Shown here: positions 1 to 7,661 of the stretch, one piece after another
Layout: each line of letters begins with the position of its first letter
Numbering within the stretch: position 1 is the first letter of the stretch
Origin: an uncultured Clostridia bacterium
GTDB lineage: Bacteria; Bacillota; Clostridia; Oscillospirales; Ruminococcaceae
Assembly: GCA_947623585.1 (NCBI GenBank)
Contig: CANQHA010000013.1
Coordinates: 1 to 64,000 of the forward strand
Direction: 5' to 3'
Length of the DNA: 64,000 bases
Program-made: the position numbers and the translations under genes
The notes under the pieces: model-generated
Database searches by the model: none
What the model saw: only the letters and a program-made list of their open reading frames with translations
What the model was told of the DNA's origin: nothing

Positions 1-73
1 TCAACGCAGATGTAAGACAAGTAATTTCCTGCAAAGAAAAATCAGGATATAGCATAACCGCATATCTTCTCAT
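1..73 (-). CDS. DJ-1/PfpI family protein, N-terminal fragment
   Basis: Partial gene cut by the window edge; only the first 24 codons are visible, starting MRRYAVMLYPDFSLQEITCL. A strong GGAGGAG site lies 7-8 bases before the ATG at 73. The opening matches the usual start of DJ-1/PfpI (class I amidotransferase-fold) proteins, where a short beta strand is followed by a hydrophobic FSLQE helix. The family nucleophile cysteine and everything after residue 24 lie outside the window, so substrate or chaperone/deglycase role cannot be judged. It reads in the same direction as the methionine operon upstream and is separated from it by a hairpin. Confidence 0.65.
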   Translation of the reverse strand, partial: MRRYAVMLYPDFSLQEITCLTSAL

Positions 74-122
74 ATTTCTCTCCTCCGTAAATTCCGATTT
101 ATCACATGGGCTGTCATATCTG

Positions 123-158
123 AAAGCCCCTCTCCGGCATTTTGTCGGGGAGGGCTTT
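123..158 (-). terminator. Intrinsic-terminator-like hairpin after metA
   Basis: The arms AAAGCCCCTCTCCG and CGGGGAGGGCTTT form an imperfect stem around a short loop, just past the metA stop at 164. The run of T is better on the plus strand than on the minus strand, so it may be weak for metA or act in both directions. Confidence 0.6.
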
Positions 159-163
159 TGATT

Positions 164-1081
164 TTATTTGATCTCGGCAACGTCGTAGGGCGTGGTCTGA
201 TAGACGAAATAGTTCAGCCAGTTTGAGAACAAAAGGTTTGCATGCGCACGCCATGAAACGAGCGGAGGGTTTTTCGGGTCGTCGTTCGGGAAGTAGTTTT
301 TCGGAACGCTGATGTCGATACCCTTTTCAACGTCGCGGAAATATTCTTTTGCAAGGGTGTCGGGGTCGTATTCCGAGTGGCCGGTTATGAAAATCTGTCG
401 GCCGCCCTCGGTCATGCAGGCATAAATTCCCGCCTCGTCGCTTTCGGCGAGAATTTTTATCTTTGAAATGCTTCGCAGCTTGTTTTCATCAACGGCGGAA
501 TTTCGCGAGTGAGGCGCCATGAAAACGTCGTCGAAGCCGCGGAAGAGTATCGGGTTCTTATAGCTTACGCGGTGACTGAAAACCCCGAACAGCTTCTTTT
601 CAAGGGGTATCTTTTCAACGCCGAAGTGATAGTAAAGCCCCGCCTGCGCTCCCCAGCAGATGTGAAGCGTAGAATGAACGTGGGTCTTTGACCACTCGAA
701 AATTTCGCAGAGCTCGTTCCAATATTCGACCTCTTCAAAGCGAAGATGCTCGACCGGAGCGCCGGTTATCACCATGCCGTCGAAGCGATCGTTCTTTATG
801 TCCTCAAAGGTCTTATAAAACGAGAGAAGATGTTCGGAAGAAGTGTTTTTCGATTCGTGGCTCGCGGTCCTTATAAGCTCGACCTCGACCTGAAGCGGCG
901 TGTTGCCCAAAAGCCGCGCAAGCTGAGTTTCGGTGGCGATCTTTGTGGGCATAAGGTTTAAAATAAGTATTTTCAGCGGTCTTATGTCCTGCGTGAGGGC
1001 GCGGGTCTCAGTCATGACAAAGATGTTTTCGTCAGAAAGGGTCTTTGCCGCCGGAAGTGTATTCGGTATCTTTATCGGCAT
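164..1081 (-). CDS. metA: Homoserine O-acetyltransferase (MetA family)
   Basis: Acylates the hydroxyl of L-homoserine, the entry step of the methionine branch. The protein has 305 residues, normal for MetA. Visible catalytic residues are the nucleophile Cys142 in HICWGAQAG, His235 and Glu237 in GHSEYD. Residue 111 is Glu (GAPVEHL); in this family Glu111 goes with acetyl-CoA use and Gly111 with succinyl-CoA, so the product should be O-acetylhomoserine. That agrees with the gene before it in the operon, which encodes the sulfhydrylase that consumes O-acetylhomoserine. The ATG lies 24 bases after the metY stop and no separate promoter is seen, so it is probably cotranscribed with metY. A hairpin follows the stop. 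Confidence 0.95.
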   Translation of the reverse strand: MPIKIPNTLPAAKTLSDENIFVMTETRALTQDIRPLKILILNLMPTKIATETQLARLLGNTPLQVEVELIRTASHESKNTSSEHLLSFYKTFEDIKNDRFDGMVITGAPVEHLRFEEVEYWNELCEIFEWSKTHVHSTLHICWGAQAGLYYHFGVEKIPLEKKLFGVFSHRVSYKNPILFRGFDDVFMAPHSRNSAVDENKLRSISKIKILAESDEAGIYACMTEGGRQIFITGHSEYDPDTLAKEYFRDVEKGIDISVPKNYFPNDDPKNPPLVSWRAHANLLFSNWLNYFVYQTTPYDVAEIK

Positions 1082-1105
1082 TTAAAATGCTCCTTAAAAA
1101 TCAAA

Positions 1106-2389
1106 TTAAAGTCTGTCGAGCGCCTGCCTGATGTCGTCGATGAGGTCGTCGGCGTTCTCGATTCCGCAGGAAAGGCGGATAAGATCGGGCGAAACGCCTG
1201 CGGCTTCAAGCTCGGCGTCGCTGAGCTGGCGGTGAGTGGTGCTGGCGGGGTGCAGGCAGCACGAGCGAGCGTCGGCAACATGGGTCTCAATTGCGCAAAG
1301 CCTGAGATTCGACATGAATTTCTCGGCGGCGCTTCTTCCGCCCTTGACCCCGAAGCTGATGACCCCGCACGAACCGTTGGGGAGATATTTTTTCGCGAGG
1401 GCGTGGTCGGGGTTGTTCTCAAGATCGGGATAGAACACCCAGCTTATGCGGCTGTCTCCGAGAAGATATTTTGCGACGGCGAGGGCGTTTCTGCAATGGC
1501 GCTCCATTCTCACATGAAGGCTTTCAAGCCCGAGGTTTAAAAGAAACGCGCTGAAAGGCGACGGGGTCGAGCCGAAATCGCGCATCAGCTGAGCGGTGGC
1601 CTTTGTGATGAACGCGCCCTCTTTTCCGAAGCGCTCGCAATAGGTTATTCCGTGATAGCTGTCGTCGGGAGTGGTCAGCCCGGGGAATTTGTCGGCGTGC
1701 AAAGACCAGTCGAATTTTCCCGAATCCACTATCGCGCCGCCGACGGCGGCTCCGTGACCGTCCATATACTTTGTCGTCGAGTGGGTCACGATGTCGGCAC
1801 CGAACTCGATCGGGCGGCAGTTTACGGGCGTCGCAAAGGTGTTGTCAACTATAAGCGGAACGCCGTGGCGGTGCGCCGCCGAAGCAAAGCGCTCGATATC
1901 GAGAATTCTGAGCGCGGGGTTTGCGATCGTTTCTCCGAAAACAGCCTTGGTGTTGGGGCGAAAAGCGGCTTCAAGCTCGGCGTCGGTGCAGTCGGGAGAG
2001 ACAAAGGTGAAATCGACGCCCATTTTTTTCATCGTGACCGCGAAAAGGTTGAAAGTGCCGCCGTAGATAGAGGACTCGGCGACGACGTGATCTCCGTTTG
2101 AGGCGATGTTGAACACCGCAAAGAAGTTTGCCGCCTGCCCCGAGGCGGTGAGCATCGCAGCGGTTCCGCCCTCAAGCTCGCAGATTTTTTTGGCGACGGC
2201 GTCGCAGGTCGGGTTCTGAAGCCTCGAATAAAAATAGCCCGCGGCCTCAAGGTCGAACAGCTTCGCCATTTCGTCCCCGGTCGAATATTTGAAGGTGGTC
2301 GATTCTATTATCGGGAACTGGCGGGGCTCGCCGTTTTCGGGGGTGTATCCCCCCTGAACGCAGACGGTTTCGATTTTTTTATCAGACAT
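1106..2389 (-). CDS. metY: O-acetylhomoserine sulfhydrylase, PLP-dependent
   Basis: Converts O-acetyl-L-homoserine and sulfide to homocysteine in the cytosol (Cys/Met metabolism PLP enzyme family, fold type I). The start chosen is the ATG at 2389 (MSDKKIETV), with AAAGGA just upstream; the longer open frame begins inside the promoter. That gives 427 residues, typical of MetY and longer than CGS/CBL enzymes. Visible are the substrate-loop YSRLQNPT near 54-61, the PLP-stacking region around SIYGGTFN, and the Schiff-base lysine at 207 in HSTTKYMDGHG. It is first in the operon with metA, and together they provide direct sulfhydrylation. Confidence 0.95.
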   Translation of the reverse strand: MSDKKIETVCVQGGYTPENGEPRQFPIIESTTFKYSTGDEMAKLFDLEAAGYFYSRLQNPTCDAVAKKICELEGGTAAMLTASGQAANFFAVFNIASNGDHVVAESSIYGGTFNLFAVTMKKMGVDFTFVSPDCTDAELEAAFRPNTKAVFGETIANPALRILDIERFASAAHRHGVPLIVDNTFATPVNCRPIEFGADIVTHSTTKYMDGHGAAVGGAIVDSGKFDWSLHADKFPGLTTPDDSYHGITYCERFGKEGAFITKATAQLMRDFGSTPSPFSAFLLNLGLESLHVRMERHCRNALAVAKYLLGDSRISWVFYPDLENNPDHALAKKYLPNGSCGVISFGVKGGRSAAEKFMSNLRLCAIETHVADARSCCLHPASTTHRQLSDAELEAAGVSPDLIRLSCGIENADDLIDDIRQALDRL

Positions 2390-2432
2390 TTTAAAGATCC
2401 TTTCCGATTGTGATGGGCCCGCATGAACCTGC

Positions 2433-2476
2433 GAACCGGTTCTGAATATTATATCACGGCGAGGCGGGATAGTCAA
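2433..2476 (-). promoter_or_regulatory. Sigma-A promoter of metY-metA with a start-site palindrome
   Basis: On the minus strand TTGACT (2476-2471), a 17-base spacer and TATAAT (2453-2448) match the consensus. The predicted start falls at or beside the perfect 10-base palindrome GAACCGGTTC (2433-2442), a good position for a repressor operator. The leader to the ATG is only about 50 bases. It contains further short inverted repeats (GCA/TGC and GGGCCC), but I could not match it to a known SAM riboswitch class. Confidence 0.8.
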
Positions 2477-2486
2477 GGGAGGAAAT

Positions 2487-2602
2487 GATGCGGCTTACGG
2501 CCGCATCAAGAGGACAGAAGTCAGAGGTCGGATTGGCAGAAGTTTAAGGAGGAGACTGAGGAGACGGCTTCAAATGATGAGGATAGGCGCCTTGAGCGGG
2601 TG
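2487..2602. repeat. Dispersed repeat module Q, copy 1
   Basis: Begins with the hairpin GATGCGGC-TTAC-GGCCGCATC and continues with a purine-rich stretch (GACAGAAGTCAGAGGTC, TTAAGGAG) ending in TGAGCGGGT. Similar modules occur at 48098-48212 and 52063-52179, each directly before an AAAGGTATTC boundary. No gene is seen in it. Confidence 0.75.
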
Positions 2603-2633
2603 AAAGGTATTCATCTTCCCCGCCTACGAGGGC

Positions 2634-2770
2634 AACATAAGCGGGTTTTGTAGCCAATCGGGCTTCGCCGCCATGCCGAATCGGCGGCTCGTCCTCTTGG
2701 ACAAAACCCCGCTTCTGTGGCACAAATCCCCTGCGGGGCTTTTGTGCGCATGGAGCGTTCGGGGACATAG
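2634..2770. repeat. Dispersed repeat module S, long copy 1
   Basis: 137-base unit starting AACATAAGCGGGTTTTGT and ending GGGGACATAG. A near-identical 135-base copy lies at 61497-61631, and an inverted internally deleted copy at 52501-52547. It is flanked on both sides by AAAGGTATTC end motifs of the palindromic repeat family, so it seems nested between those modules. Confidence 0.85.
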
Positions 2771-2779
2771 AGCGGAGGA

Positions 2780-3002
2780 AAAAGGTATTCAATCGCCCCC
2801 TCTTGCGAGGAAGTGATTTCATACTATTTTAAGTCACCCCACCCCCGCCGCACTTTCTACGGGTGGGGATAAGTGAGCCGCCCCCGCCCCTCGAGGGGCG
2901 GGGGCTTCACAAAATCAGCCTGCCCGCAGTCCGTCCGCCGGGGGTGGGGTGATGAACGATAGCATCCATATTTTCCGGCGGAGGAAAATATGGATACCTT
3001 TT
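2780..3002. repeat. Palindromic core repeat, copy A (223 bp)
   Basis: Bounded by AAAAGGTAT and ATACCTTTT. Inside the left end is a hairpin (AATCGCCCCCTC/GAGGAAGTGATT), then TCACCCCACCCCCGC, a central palindrome with arms CCCCCGCCCC and GGGGCGGGGG around TCGA, then GGGGGTGGGGTGA, and a right-end hairpin with arms ATCCATATTTTCC/GGAAAATATGGAT. A flank beginning AAGCAACC follows to about 3060. It lies between the 3' end of the small membrane-protein gene and the metY promoter. No coding capacity is convincing. Confidence 0.93.
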
Positions 3003-3077
3003 AAGCAACCTTTCAATCTCCGCATAAAGTAAGAAAAAGCCGCAAGCCGGCAACTTTCTATGTGCGCCGTATGGCGC

Positions 3078-3126
3078 AACGCCGCGCGACTGTGTTATTT
3101 TTGCTTCAACGTTTTGGCGCGGCGTT
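3078..3126 (-). terminator. Stem-loop directly after a stop codon
   Basis: Perfect 10-base arms AACGCCGCGC (3078-3087) and GCGCGGCGTT (3117-3126) with a 29-base AT-richer loop. The stem begins immediately after the TGA of the 3127-3570 gene. There is no T run after it, so it may protect the 3' end rather than terminate by itself. Confidence 0.5.
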
Positions 3127-3570
3127 TCACCTATACTTTATCTTCTCCCAGACAAATATACAGAGCCTGATGATAAAATACACCGGCACTGCGGCGAAGC
3201 AGCCGGTCACCTCGGCGCCGAAGACCGTTATCATGACAAACGAGGCGATGTCGGTCACGGCCTCGGCCGCCGGAAACATCTGCGCAAGGCTTGCGCCCAT
3301 GTAATTTACCATTTGCAAAACGACGAGACCGCCGAGGGGTATCAGAAACGGAGCCGCGATCATCACCGGCCGCTCAGTCCAAAAAAGCATGGCAAGCTCG
3401 AGCAAAAACGCAAAGACCAATATAGCGCCCGCGCTGTTAAAGTCGTAGCCTCCGATAAAAAATCCCAAGAGAACAAACGCCGCGGGCAAAACAGTCAGGC
3501 TAAGGACCAAGATCAGCCCGAAAAGCGCCGGTCTGCGGTCCGAAAAATCCCTGAAAAAGTCTCTCAGCAC
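3127..3570 (-). CDS. Small membrane protein of unknown function
   Basis: 147 residues with a GTG start supported by GAGGAGG eight bases upstream. Four hydrophobic segments are visible, at about residues 18-40, 47-64, 69-90 and 105-138, ending in a basic tail (WEKIKYR). I recognise no family motif. It is the last gene of the long minus-strand run, 52 bases after the FtsX-type permease, with a hairpin in between. An accessory role in that exporter is possible but unproven. It has no cysteine pair, charged catalytic cluster or signal-peptide cleavage site that would suggest an enzyme. Confidence 0.75.
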   Translation of the reverse strand: MLRDFFRDFSDRRPALFGLILVLSLTVLPAAFVLLGFFIGGYDFNSAGAILVFAFLLELAMLFWTERPVMIAAPFLIPLGGLVVLQMVNYMGASLAQMFPAAEAVTDIASFVMITVFGAEVTGCFAAVPVYFIIRLCIFVWEKIKYR

Positions 3571-3591
3571 AAAGCCGCCTCCTCATAGTTT

Positions 3592-3624
3592 CTGCCCGGG
3601 TTTTGCGCCCGGGCAGCTTTTTTT
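3592..3624 (+). terminator. Hairpin with T run on the plus strand
   Basis: CTGCCCGGG (3592-3600) and CCCGGGCAG (3608-3616) form a perfect stem followed by CTTTTTTT on the plus strand. That is a good terminator against transcription entering the operon from the left in antisense. On the gene (minus) strand the poly-A comes before the stem, so it should not stop the operon and may act as a processing or stability hairpin between the last two genes. Confidence 0.6.
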
Positions 3625-6445
3625 AATCTTCGCCCAATTTCAGAGCCTTGTTGATGTTTATCTGCTTGATAAGCCTTGCGATAACAACAAATCCCACCAA
3701 AAGCATGATAAGCACGATAACATACAGCTTGATATAATCGCTTCTCTGAGAAACGACCTTGAACGGCGGCACCTGATCGGTGACGTTGTAAAGCACCTGG
3801 AACAGCGGCACGAATATGTCCGAGGCTATTCCGCCGATTATTATCGAGAGGAATATCGAAACGCCCGAAACCAAAAGCTGCTCGTAAACTATCATCGAGA
3901 TTATCTCTTTAAACGACATACCCATCGCCCGAAGGATTCCGAACTGAAGCGTTCTGCCCTTTATCGAGAGTATCCAGTAGATAAGGAAGCCGATAAAGCA
4001 CATCGCCATTATCGTTATGAATCCGAGGGTCAAAGCGCCGTTTACTCCCTGCAAAACCGCGTCGGTCTTCGAGGATACTATAAGCTGAGAAGCAACGTCA
4101 AGCCTTGTCGCCACGATGTCGTTGTCGATAACGTTCTGATAAAGCGCCGAGATATCTGCGTCGTCCTCAAGGTCGATCCAGACCTCATAAGGCTCGGTGA
4201 CGGTCATTATGTTGATGTAGTCATAGTTCATTATCGCAAAGTCGCGATATTCGCCCGACGAGTTTTTCTCATATGGGTTTATCGAGGGCCAGTAATCGAC
4301 GACGGCGACGACGATCGCTTCAAACCAGTTGTTTCTCGCCCACTTGACCTCGATAACGTCGCCCGGGCCCACACCCGTCTTGTCGGCATACGATTTCGAT
4401 ACGATGATACCGTCCTTGCACTCGCTTAGCGCGTTGATATAGTTGTTTATATGCCTCGGCAGAAGATCCGAGCGGAACCATGCTACCCTTGCAAACTGAT
4501 CTGGGATTATGGCCATGATGTGAACGTCGGGGCGCGCCGAATCCTCAAACCTGAGCTGAGCGGAATCGCGCTGGAACACCGGCGTTGCAAGCGCTACACC
4601 CGAAAGGGTTGAATAGCGCTCAAATTCCGGCTCGGTATATTGGGTCGTAGAGCTCGACTCTCCGGTCTCCTCGTCGATGACGTTTACCCTGCTCGTTTTC
4701 CAAGCCTCGGTGATGACCGCGTCGGCCCCGAGGTTATATCTTATCCTCTCCTCGGTATTGCGGTTGATAGCCCTTGCGGTGTTGGCCGAGAAAATTCCGA
4801 GCGCGACCGTCAAGATAAGAAATATCATGATGAATTTTTCCCTGCCGGTAGAAGACCGCCCGATGTTGTTAAGCGAGATATACGCCGCGGGCGACCAGTG
4901 CTTTTTGCCGATATTGTAAACAAGTCTGATGAAATAGGGGTAAATTCTCACGCACAGAAGCGCTGCTCCGAGAATAAACACCGTTGAGGCCGCAAACATC
5001 AAAACGTTCATATTCGCCGAGGTGTCCACTATTCCCTGAGCGATGAGGTTGGCGTTGGTCTTGTTATACCACCAAAGCCAGACGACCGGGAGCACAACGC
5101 AGATAACGTCAAGGAAAGAGCGCTGCCAGAACGGCTTTTTCTGCTCGTGAGCCTTTGACTGCTTGTGCGCGACTATCGATACCCTTGAAGCGGGGATTAT
5201 CGGCAGAAGCGTTGTCACAAAGAACACCGCGACCGCTATCAGCGCATAGACAAACGGCGCAAGCGACAGCTTCGCTTTGAGGGCGGGTCGGTTTACGAAT
5301 TCGAGGAAGCCGTTTGAAACTCCCAAGATGTTGCAAAGCCCGAGCCCTATGAAAGGCCCTATCAGCGCAGAGACCGCGCCGAGTATCAGCGTTTCATAGG
5401 CGTATATCCTAAGCACCTGCCAAGAAGACGCGCCGCGCGATTTGAGCATGGCTATCTCGTTTCGCTCGGATTCGATGTTTAACTGCGAGACCATGAAGAG
5501 ATAGAAAACAAGCATCAAAACGACCGGTATGTCGAGCATCAGAAGAATATATCTGAGCGAGCCGGCTTTTTTTGCATACTGCTGCAAGACATCTTTCGCC
5601 GGAACGACAAAGGTGGTGTTTTCCTCTTTATACTTCTCCTCCTGAGATTCAAAGCTGTTCATAACGTGCTCTATCAGGTTCATGTCGATATTCTGATAGT
5701 CGATTATGCAGCGAACGTTAGCGGTGTTAAGCGTCACCACGCCGGTAAGGATTATCTCGTCGATCAAGGAGTTGAAATCGACAAAGAAAGTGTTGTCATA
5801 GGTCGAAAGCCCCTCAGACCAATAGGTATCGGTTTCGCTTGAGGGCTCAAAGGTTCCGACGACGACAATTTTAACGGTGTCTTCCGAATCGGAATTCAAG
5901 ATGTTTTTGATCTCATAGACCTGATCGGTGACTATCTGGGCGGTCTGCAAGGCTTTTTCGGTGCATATGACCTCGTAAGCCCCGTCGGCGTTTTTGCCGA
6001 CGCTGAACATTCTGCCCGACGTTATGTTGATGTGGTCTCCGATATCCGTCATGCCGCCGAGAGTCAGAAGCGAAGGAGTTCCGCCCTCAGATTCAACGTT
6101 TGCGACGTAAAGATATCCGTCGTTTGTGAAGCATTTATATGAAAGATACGGCACCATGAGGTCGTTGAAGCGGTTTACCGCCCTCGCATATGTATTCACG
6201 ACATGGTTCCGCTGAGTAGCGACGCTTGTACCGCTGACGATGGTTTTGGTGACCGAATATACGCCCGGATGCTCGCCCGTTTCCTCCTGATATGCCTGCA
6301 TATCCTTGATGAGCATTCTCTGCAAAGAAGCGTGCATATATATCGGTATTGTACTCGTCATGGCGGTCGCCATAACAAATCCGATAAGAAGACAGATCAC
6401 CATCCATTTGGTGTTCCGCATCTTTCTCAATAAAAGTGTCAGCAT
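3623..6445 (-). CDS. FtsX/MacB-type ABC transporter permease, double-length
   Basis: 940 residues, about twice a MacB-like permease half. There is a TM helix at about 14-36, a large extracytoplasmic domain, an FtsX-type TM block around 297-430 (containing the coupling-helix-like ESERNEIAMLKSRGASSWQV), a second half starting with a TM near 535-560 and another outer domain, and a C-terminal FtsX block around 790-930 (LQFGILRAMGMSFKEI). So it carries both permease halves in one chain. It likely works with the two MacB-type ATPases at 21180-22806 and the membrane-fusion lipoprotein just upstream to move a substrate outwards or do extracellular mechanical work. The start has AGGAGG. In Gram-positives such systems export peptides or act on envelope lipids; the substrate here is unknown. 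Confidence 0.88.
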   Translation of the reverse strand: MLTLLLRKMRNTKWMVICLLIGFVMATAMTSTIPIYMHASLQRMLIKDMQAYQEETGEHPGVYSVTKTIVSGTSVATQRNHVVNTYARAVNRFNDLMVPYLSYKCFTNDGYLYVANVESEGGTPSLLTLGGMTDIGDHINITSGRMFSVGKNADGAYEVICTEKALQTAQIVTDQVYEIKNILNSDSEDTVKIVVVGTFEPSSETDTYWSEGLSTYDNTFFVDFNSLIDEIILTGVVTLNTANVRCIIDYQNIDMNLIEHVMNSFESQEEKYKEENTTFVVPAKDVLQQYAKKAGSLRYILLMLDIPVVLMLVFYLFMVSQLNIESERNEIAMLKSRGASSWQVLRIYAYETLILGAVSALIGPFIGLGLCNILGVSNGFLEFVNRPALKAKLSLAPFVYALIAVAVFFVTTLLPIIPASRVSIVAHKQSKAHEQKKPFWQRSFLDVICVVLPVVWLWWYNKTNANLIAQGIVDTSANMNVLMFAASTVFILGAALLCVRIYPYFIRLVYNIGKKHWSPAAYISLNNIGRSSTGREKFIMIFLILTVALGIFSANTARAINRNTEERIRYNLGADAVITEAWKTSRVNVIDEETGESSSTTQYTEPEFERYSTLSGVALATPVFQRDSAQLRFEDSARPDVHIMAIIPDQFARVAWFRSDLLPRHINNYINALSECKDGIIVSKSYADKTGVGPGDVIEVKWARNNWFEAIVVAVVDYWPSINPYEKNSSGEYRDFAIMNYDYINIMTVTEPYEVWIDLEDDADISALYQNVIDNDIVATRLDVASQLIVSSKTDAVLQGVNGALTLGFITIMAMCFIGFLIYWILSIKGRTLQFGILRAMGMSFKEIISMIVYEQLLVSGVSIFLSIIIGGIASDIFVPLFQVLYNVTDQVPPFKVVSQRSDYIKLYVIVLIMLLVGFVVIARLIKQININKALKLGED

Positions 6446-6498
6446 TTACGGTGCCTCCTAAAAGTTCGGGAATGCTTTGCCTGAAAAAAGCGTCTTTG

Positions 6499-7548
6499 TC
6501 AGCGAATGATGACCTCGTCGCCGGGTTCGAGACCCGAGGTCACCTCGACAAGCGAACCGCTCTGAAGCCCGAGCGTTATATCTACCTTGACGCGCTGATT
6601 GTCCTTAAAGACATAAACGCAGGGCACCCCGTTTACTTTTTTAACAAGGTTAGCCGAAATGACGATGACGTTTTCGCGTTTATCCAGAACCAAAAGGGTG
6701 TCGGCAATGTTTCCGACGGCCGAGGTATCGGGGATTATGTCGTTGAACTTGACGGTGATGGCGTCGGACTGCTCACCGAGTATCTCGTCGCCGTTTTCGT
6801 CCACAAGCGCCGCGCCGGAAGCCTCGTCCCACTGCTTGCCCGATTCGTTTCTTATGATGGTGCCGTCGTAATATTCGCCCTCATATCTTATCGTTATCGG
6901 TCTGCCGATCAAAAATTCTCCGACCTCGTTCGAGGGGTCGATCTTGATGTAAAGGTCCGAGATGTCGATGACAGTCGCGACGGTCACGCCGGGGTTGACC
7001 CAATCGCCGGGCGAGCAGGTCATGACGTATGAAACCGTTCCGCCGACTTCGGAGTACAGCTTTGCGGTCTCCTTTTCGGCATACAGCTTGTCAAGCTCGT
7101 TCTGCATAAGGTCGATGTCCAAAAGCTCCTTGGCCTTGACAGTCTCCGAGGCGTGCTCCTCGACCGCGATCTGATATTCAAGCTCTTCGCGATAAACCTC
7201 TTTTTCCTTAATGGCTATCTGCTGGTCGAGCTCGAATGTGTCAAACTCGGCCAAAAGCTGGCCCGGCTCAACAACGTCTCCCGCCGAGACATATATCTCC
7301 TTGATGTTTCCTCCCCTTTCGGTGAAGCGGGCGTTATACTCGGTGCCCGAAGATATCGTTCCGGGAGTGAGAACCTGGCGCGTAAGATCCTTAAGCTCTG
7401 CGGTGGTGGTGGTATAGGAAACGTCGGTCGCCTTGACCACCGGAGCTTCCAAAAGCTCTTCCTCCTCGGGAAGGAAATAACAGCCGCAAAGCGCGAAAAG
7501 CGCCATTGTCAATGCAAGTGCCAAAGTCAAAATTTTTGAAGGTTTCAT
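6499..7548 (-). CDS. Membrane-fusion (HlyD/RND adaptor-like) lipoprotein
   Basis: 349 residues with a lipoprotein signal (LCGC, lipid Cys23) and an acidic linker. A split biotinyl-lipoyl-like domain (GGNIKEIYVSAGDVVEPGQL near 78-98, then GGTVSYVMTCSPGDWVNPG) brackets a helical coiled coil at about 105-165 rich in Glu/Lys. Beta-barrel and membrane-proximal domains follow, ending in LEPGDEVIIR. This is the periplasmic adaptor architecture that accompanies MacB-type permeases, here lipid-anchored on the outer face of a single membrane. It lies 53 bases upstream of the permease gene, with AGGAGG before the ATG. It lacks an outer-membrane channel partner, as expected in a monoderm. Confidence 0.9.
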   Translation of the reverse strand: MKPSKILTLALALTMALFALCGCYFLPEEEELLEAPVVKATDVSYTTTTAELKDLTRQVLTPGTISSGTEYNARFTERGGNIKEIYVSAGDVVEPGQLLAEFDTFELDQQIAIKEKEVYREELEYQIAVEEHASETVKAKELLDIDLMQNELDKLYAEKETAKLYSEVGGTVSYVMTCSPGDWVNPGVTVATVIDISDLYIKIDPSNEVGEFLIGRPITIRYEGEYYDGTIIRNESGKQWDEASGAALVDENGDEILGEQSDAITVKFNDIIPDTSAVGNIADTLLVLDKRENVIVISANLVKKVNGVPCVYVFKDNQRVKVDITLGLQSGSLVEVTSGLEPGDEVIIR

Positions 7549-7661
7549 CGGTGTTCCTCCTGTTTGATGCCGCCGGCTTTCGTCGGTCTGAGAATATTTT
7601 TTCGGGAATTTGCCCGGTTGGTGCTGAATTATATAAACGGAATGTAATATTTTATCATATT

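Noticed and set aside
2390..2447. SAM riboswitch upstream of metY
   Set aside because: The leader is only about 50 bases and lacks the SAM-I core, kink-turn and terminator; no SAM-II/III pattern could be matched by eye.
2544..2822. Open frames inside the intergenic repeats (also near 48101, 48379, 50396, 50443, 52272, 55490 and 61910)
   Set aside because: They follow the repeat sequence, shift frame between copies and have no ribosome sites.
2780..3002. Integron attC site, suggested by nested hairpins
   Set aside because: No GTTRRRY/RYYYAAC core sites and no cassette-type genes or integrase.
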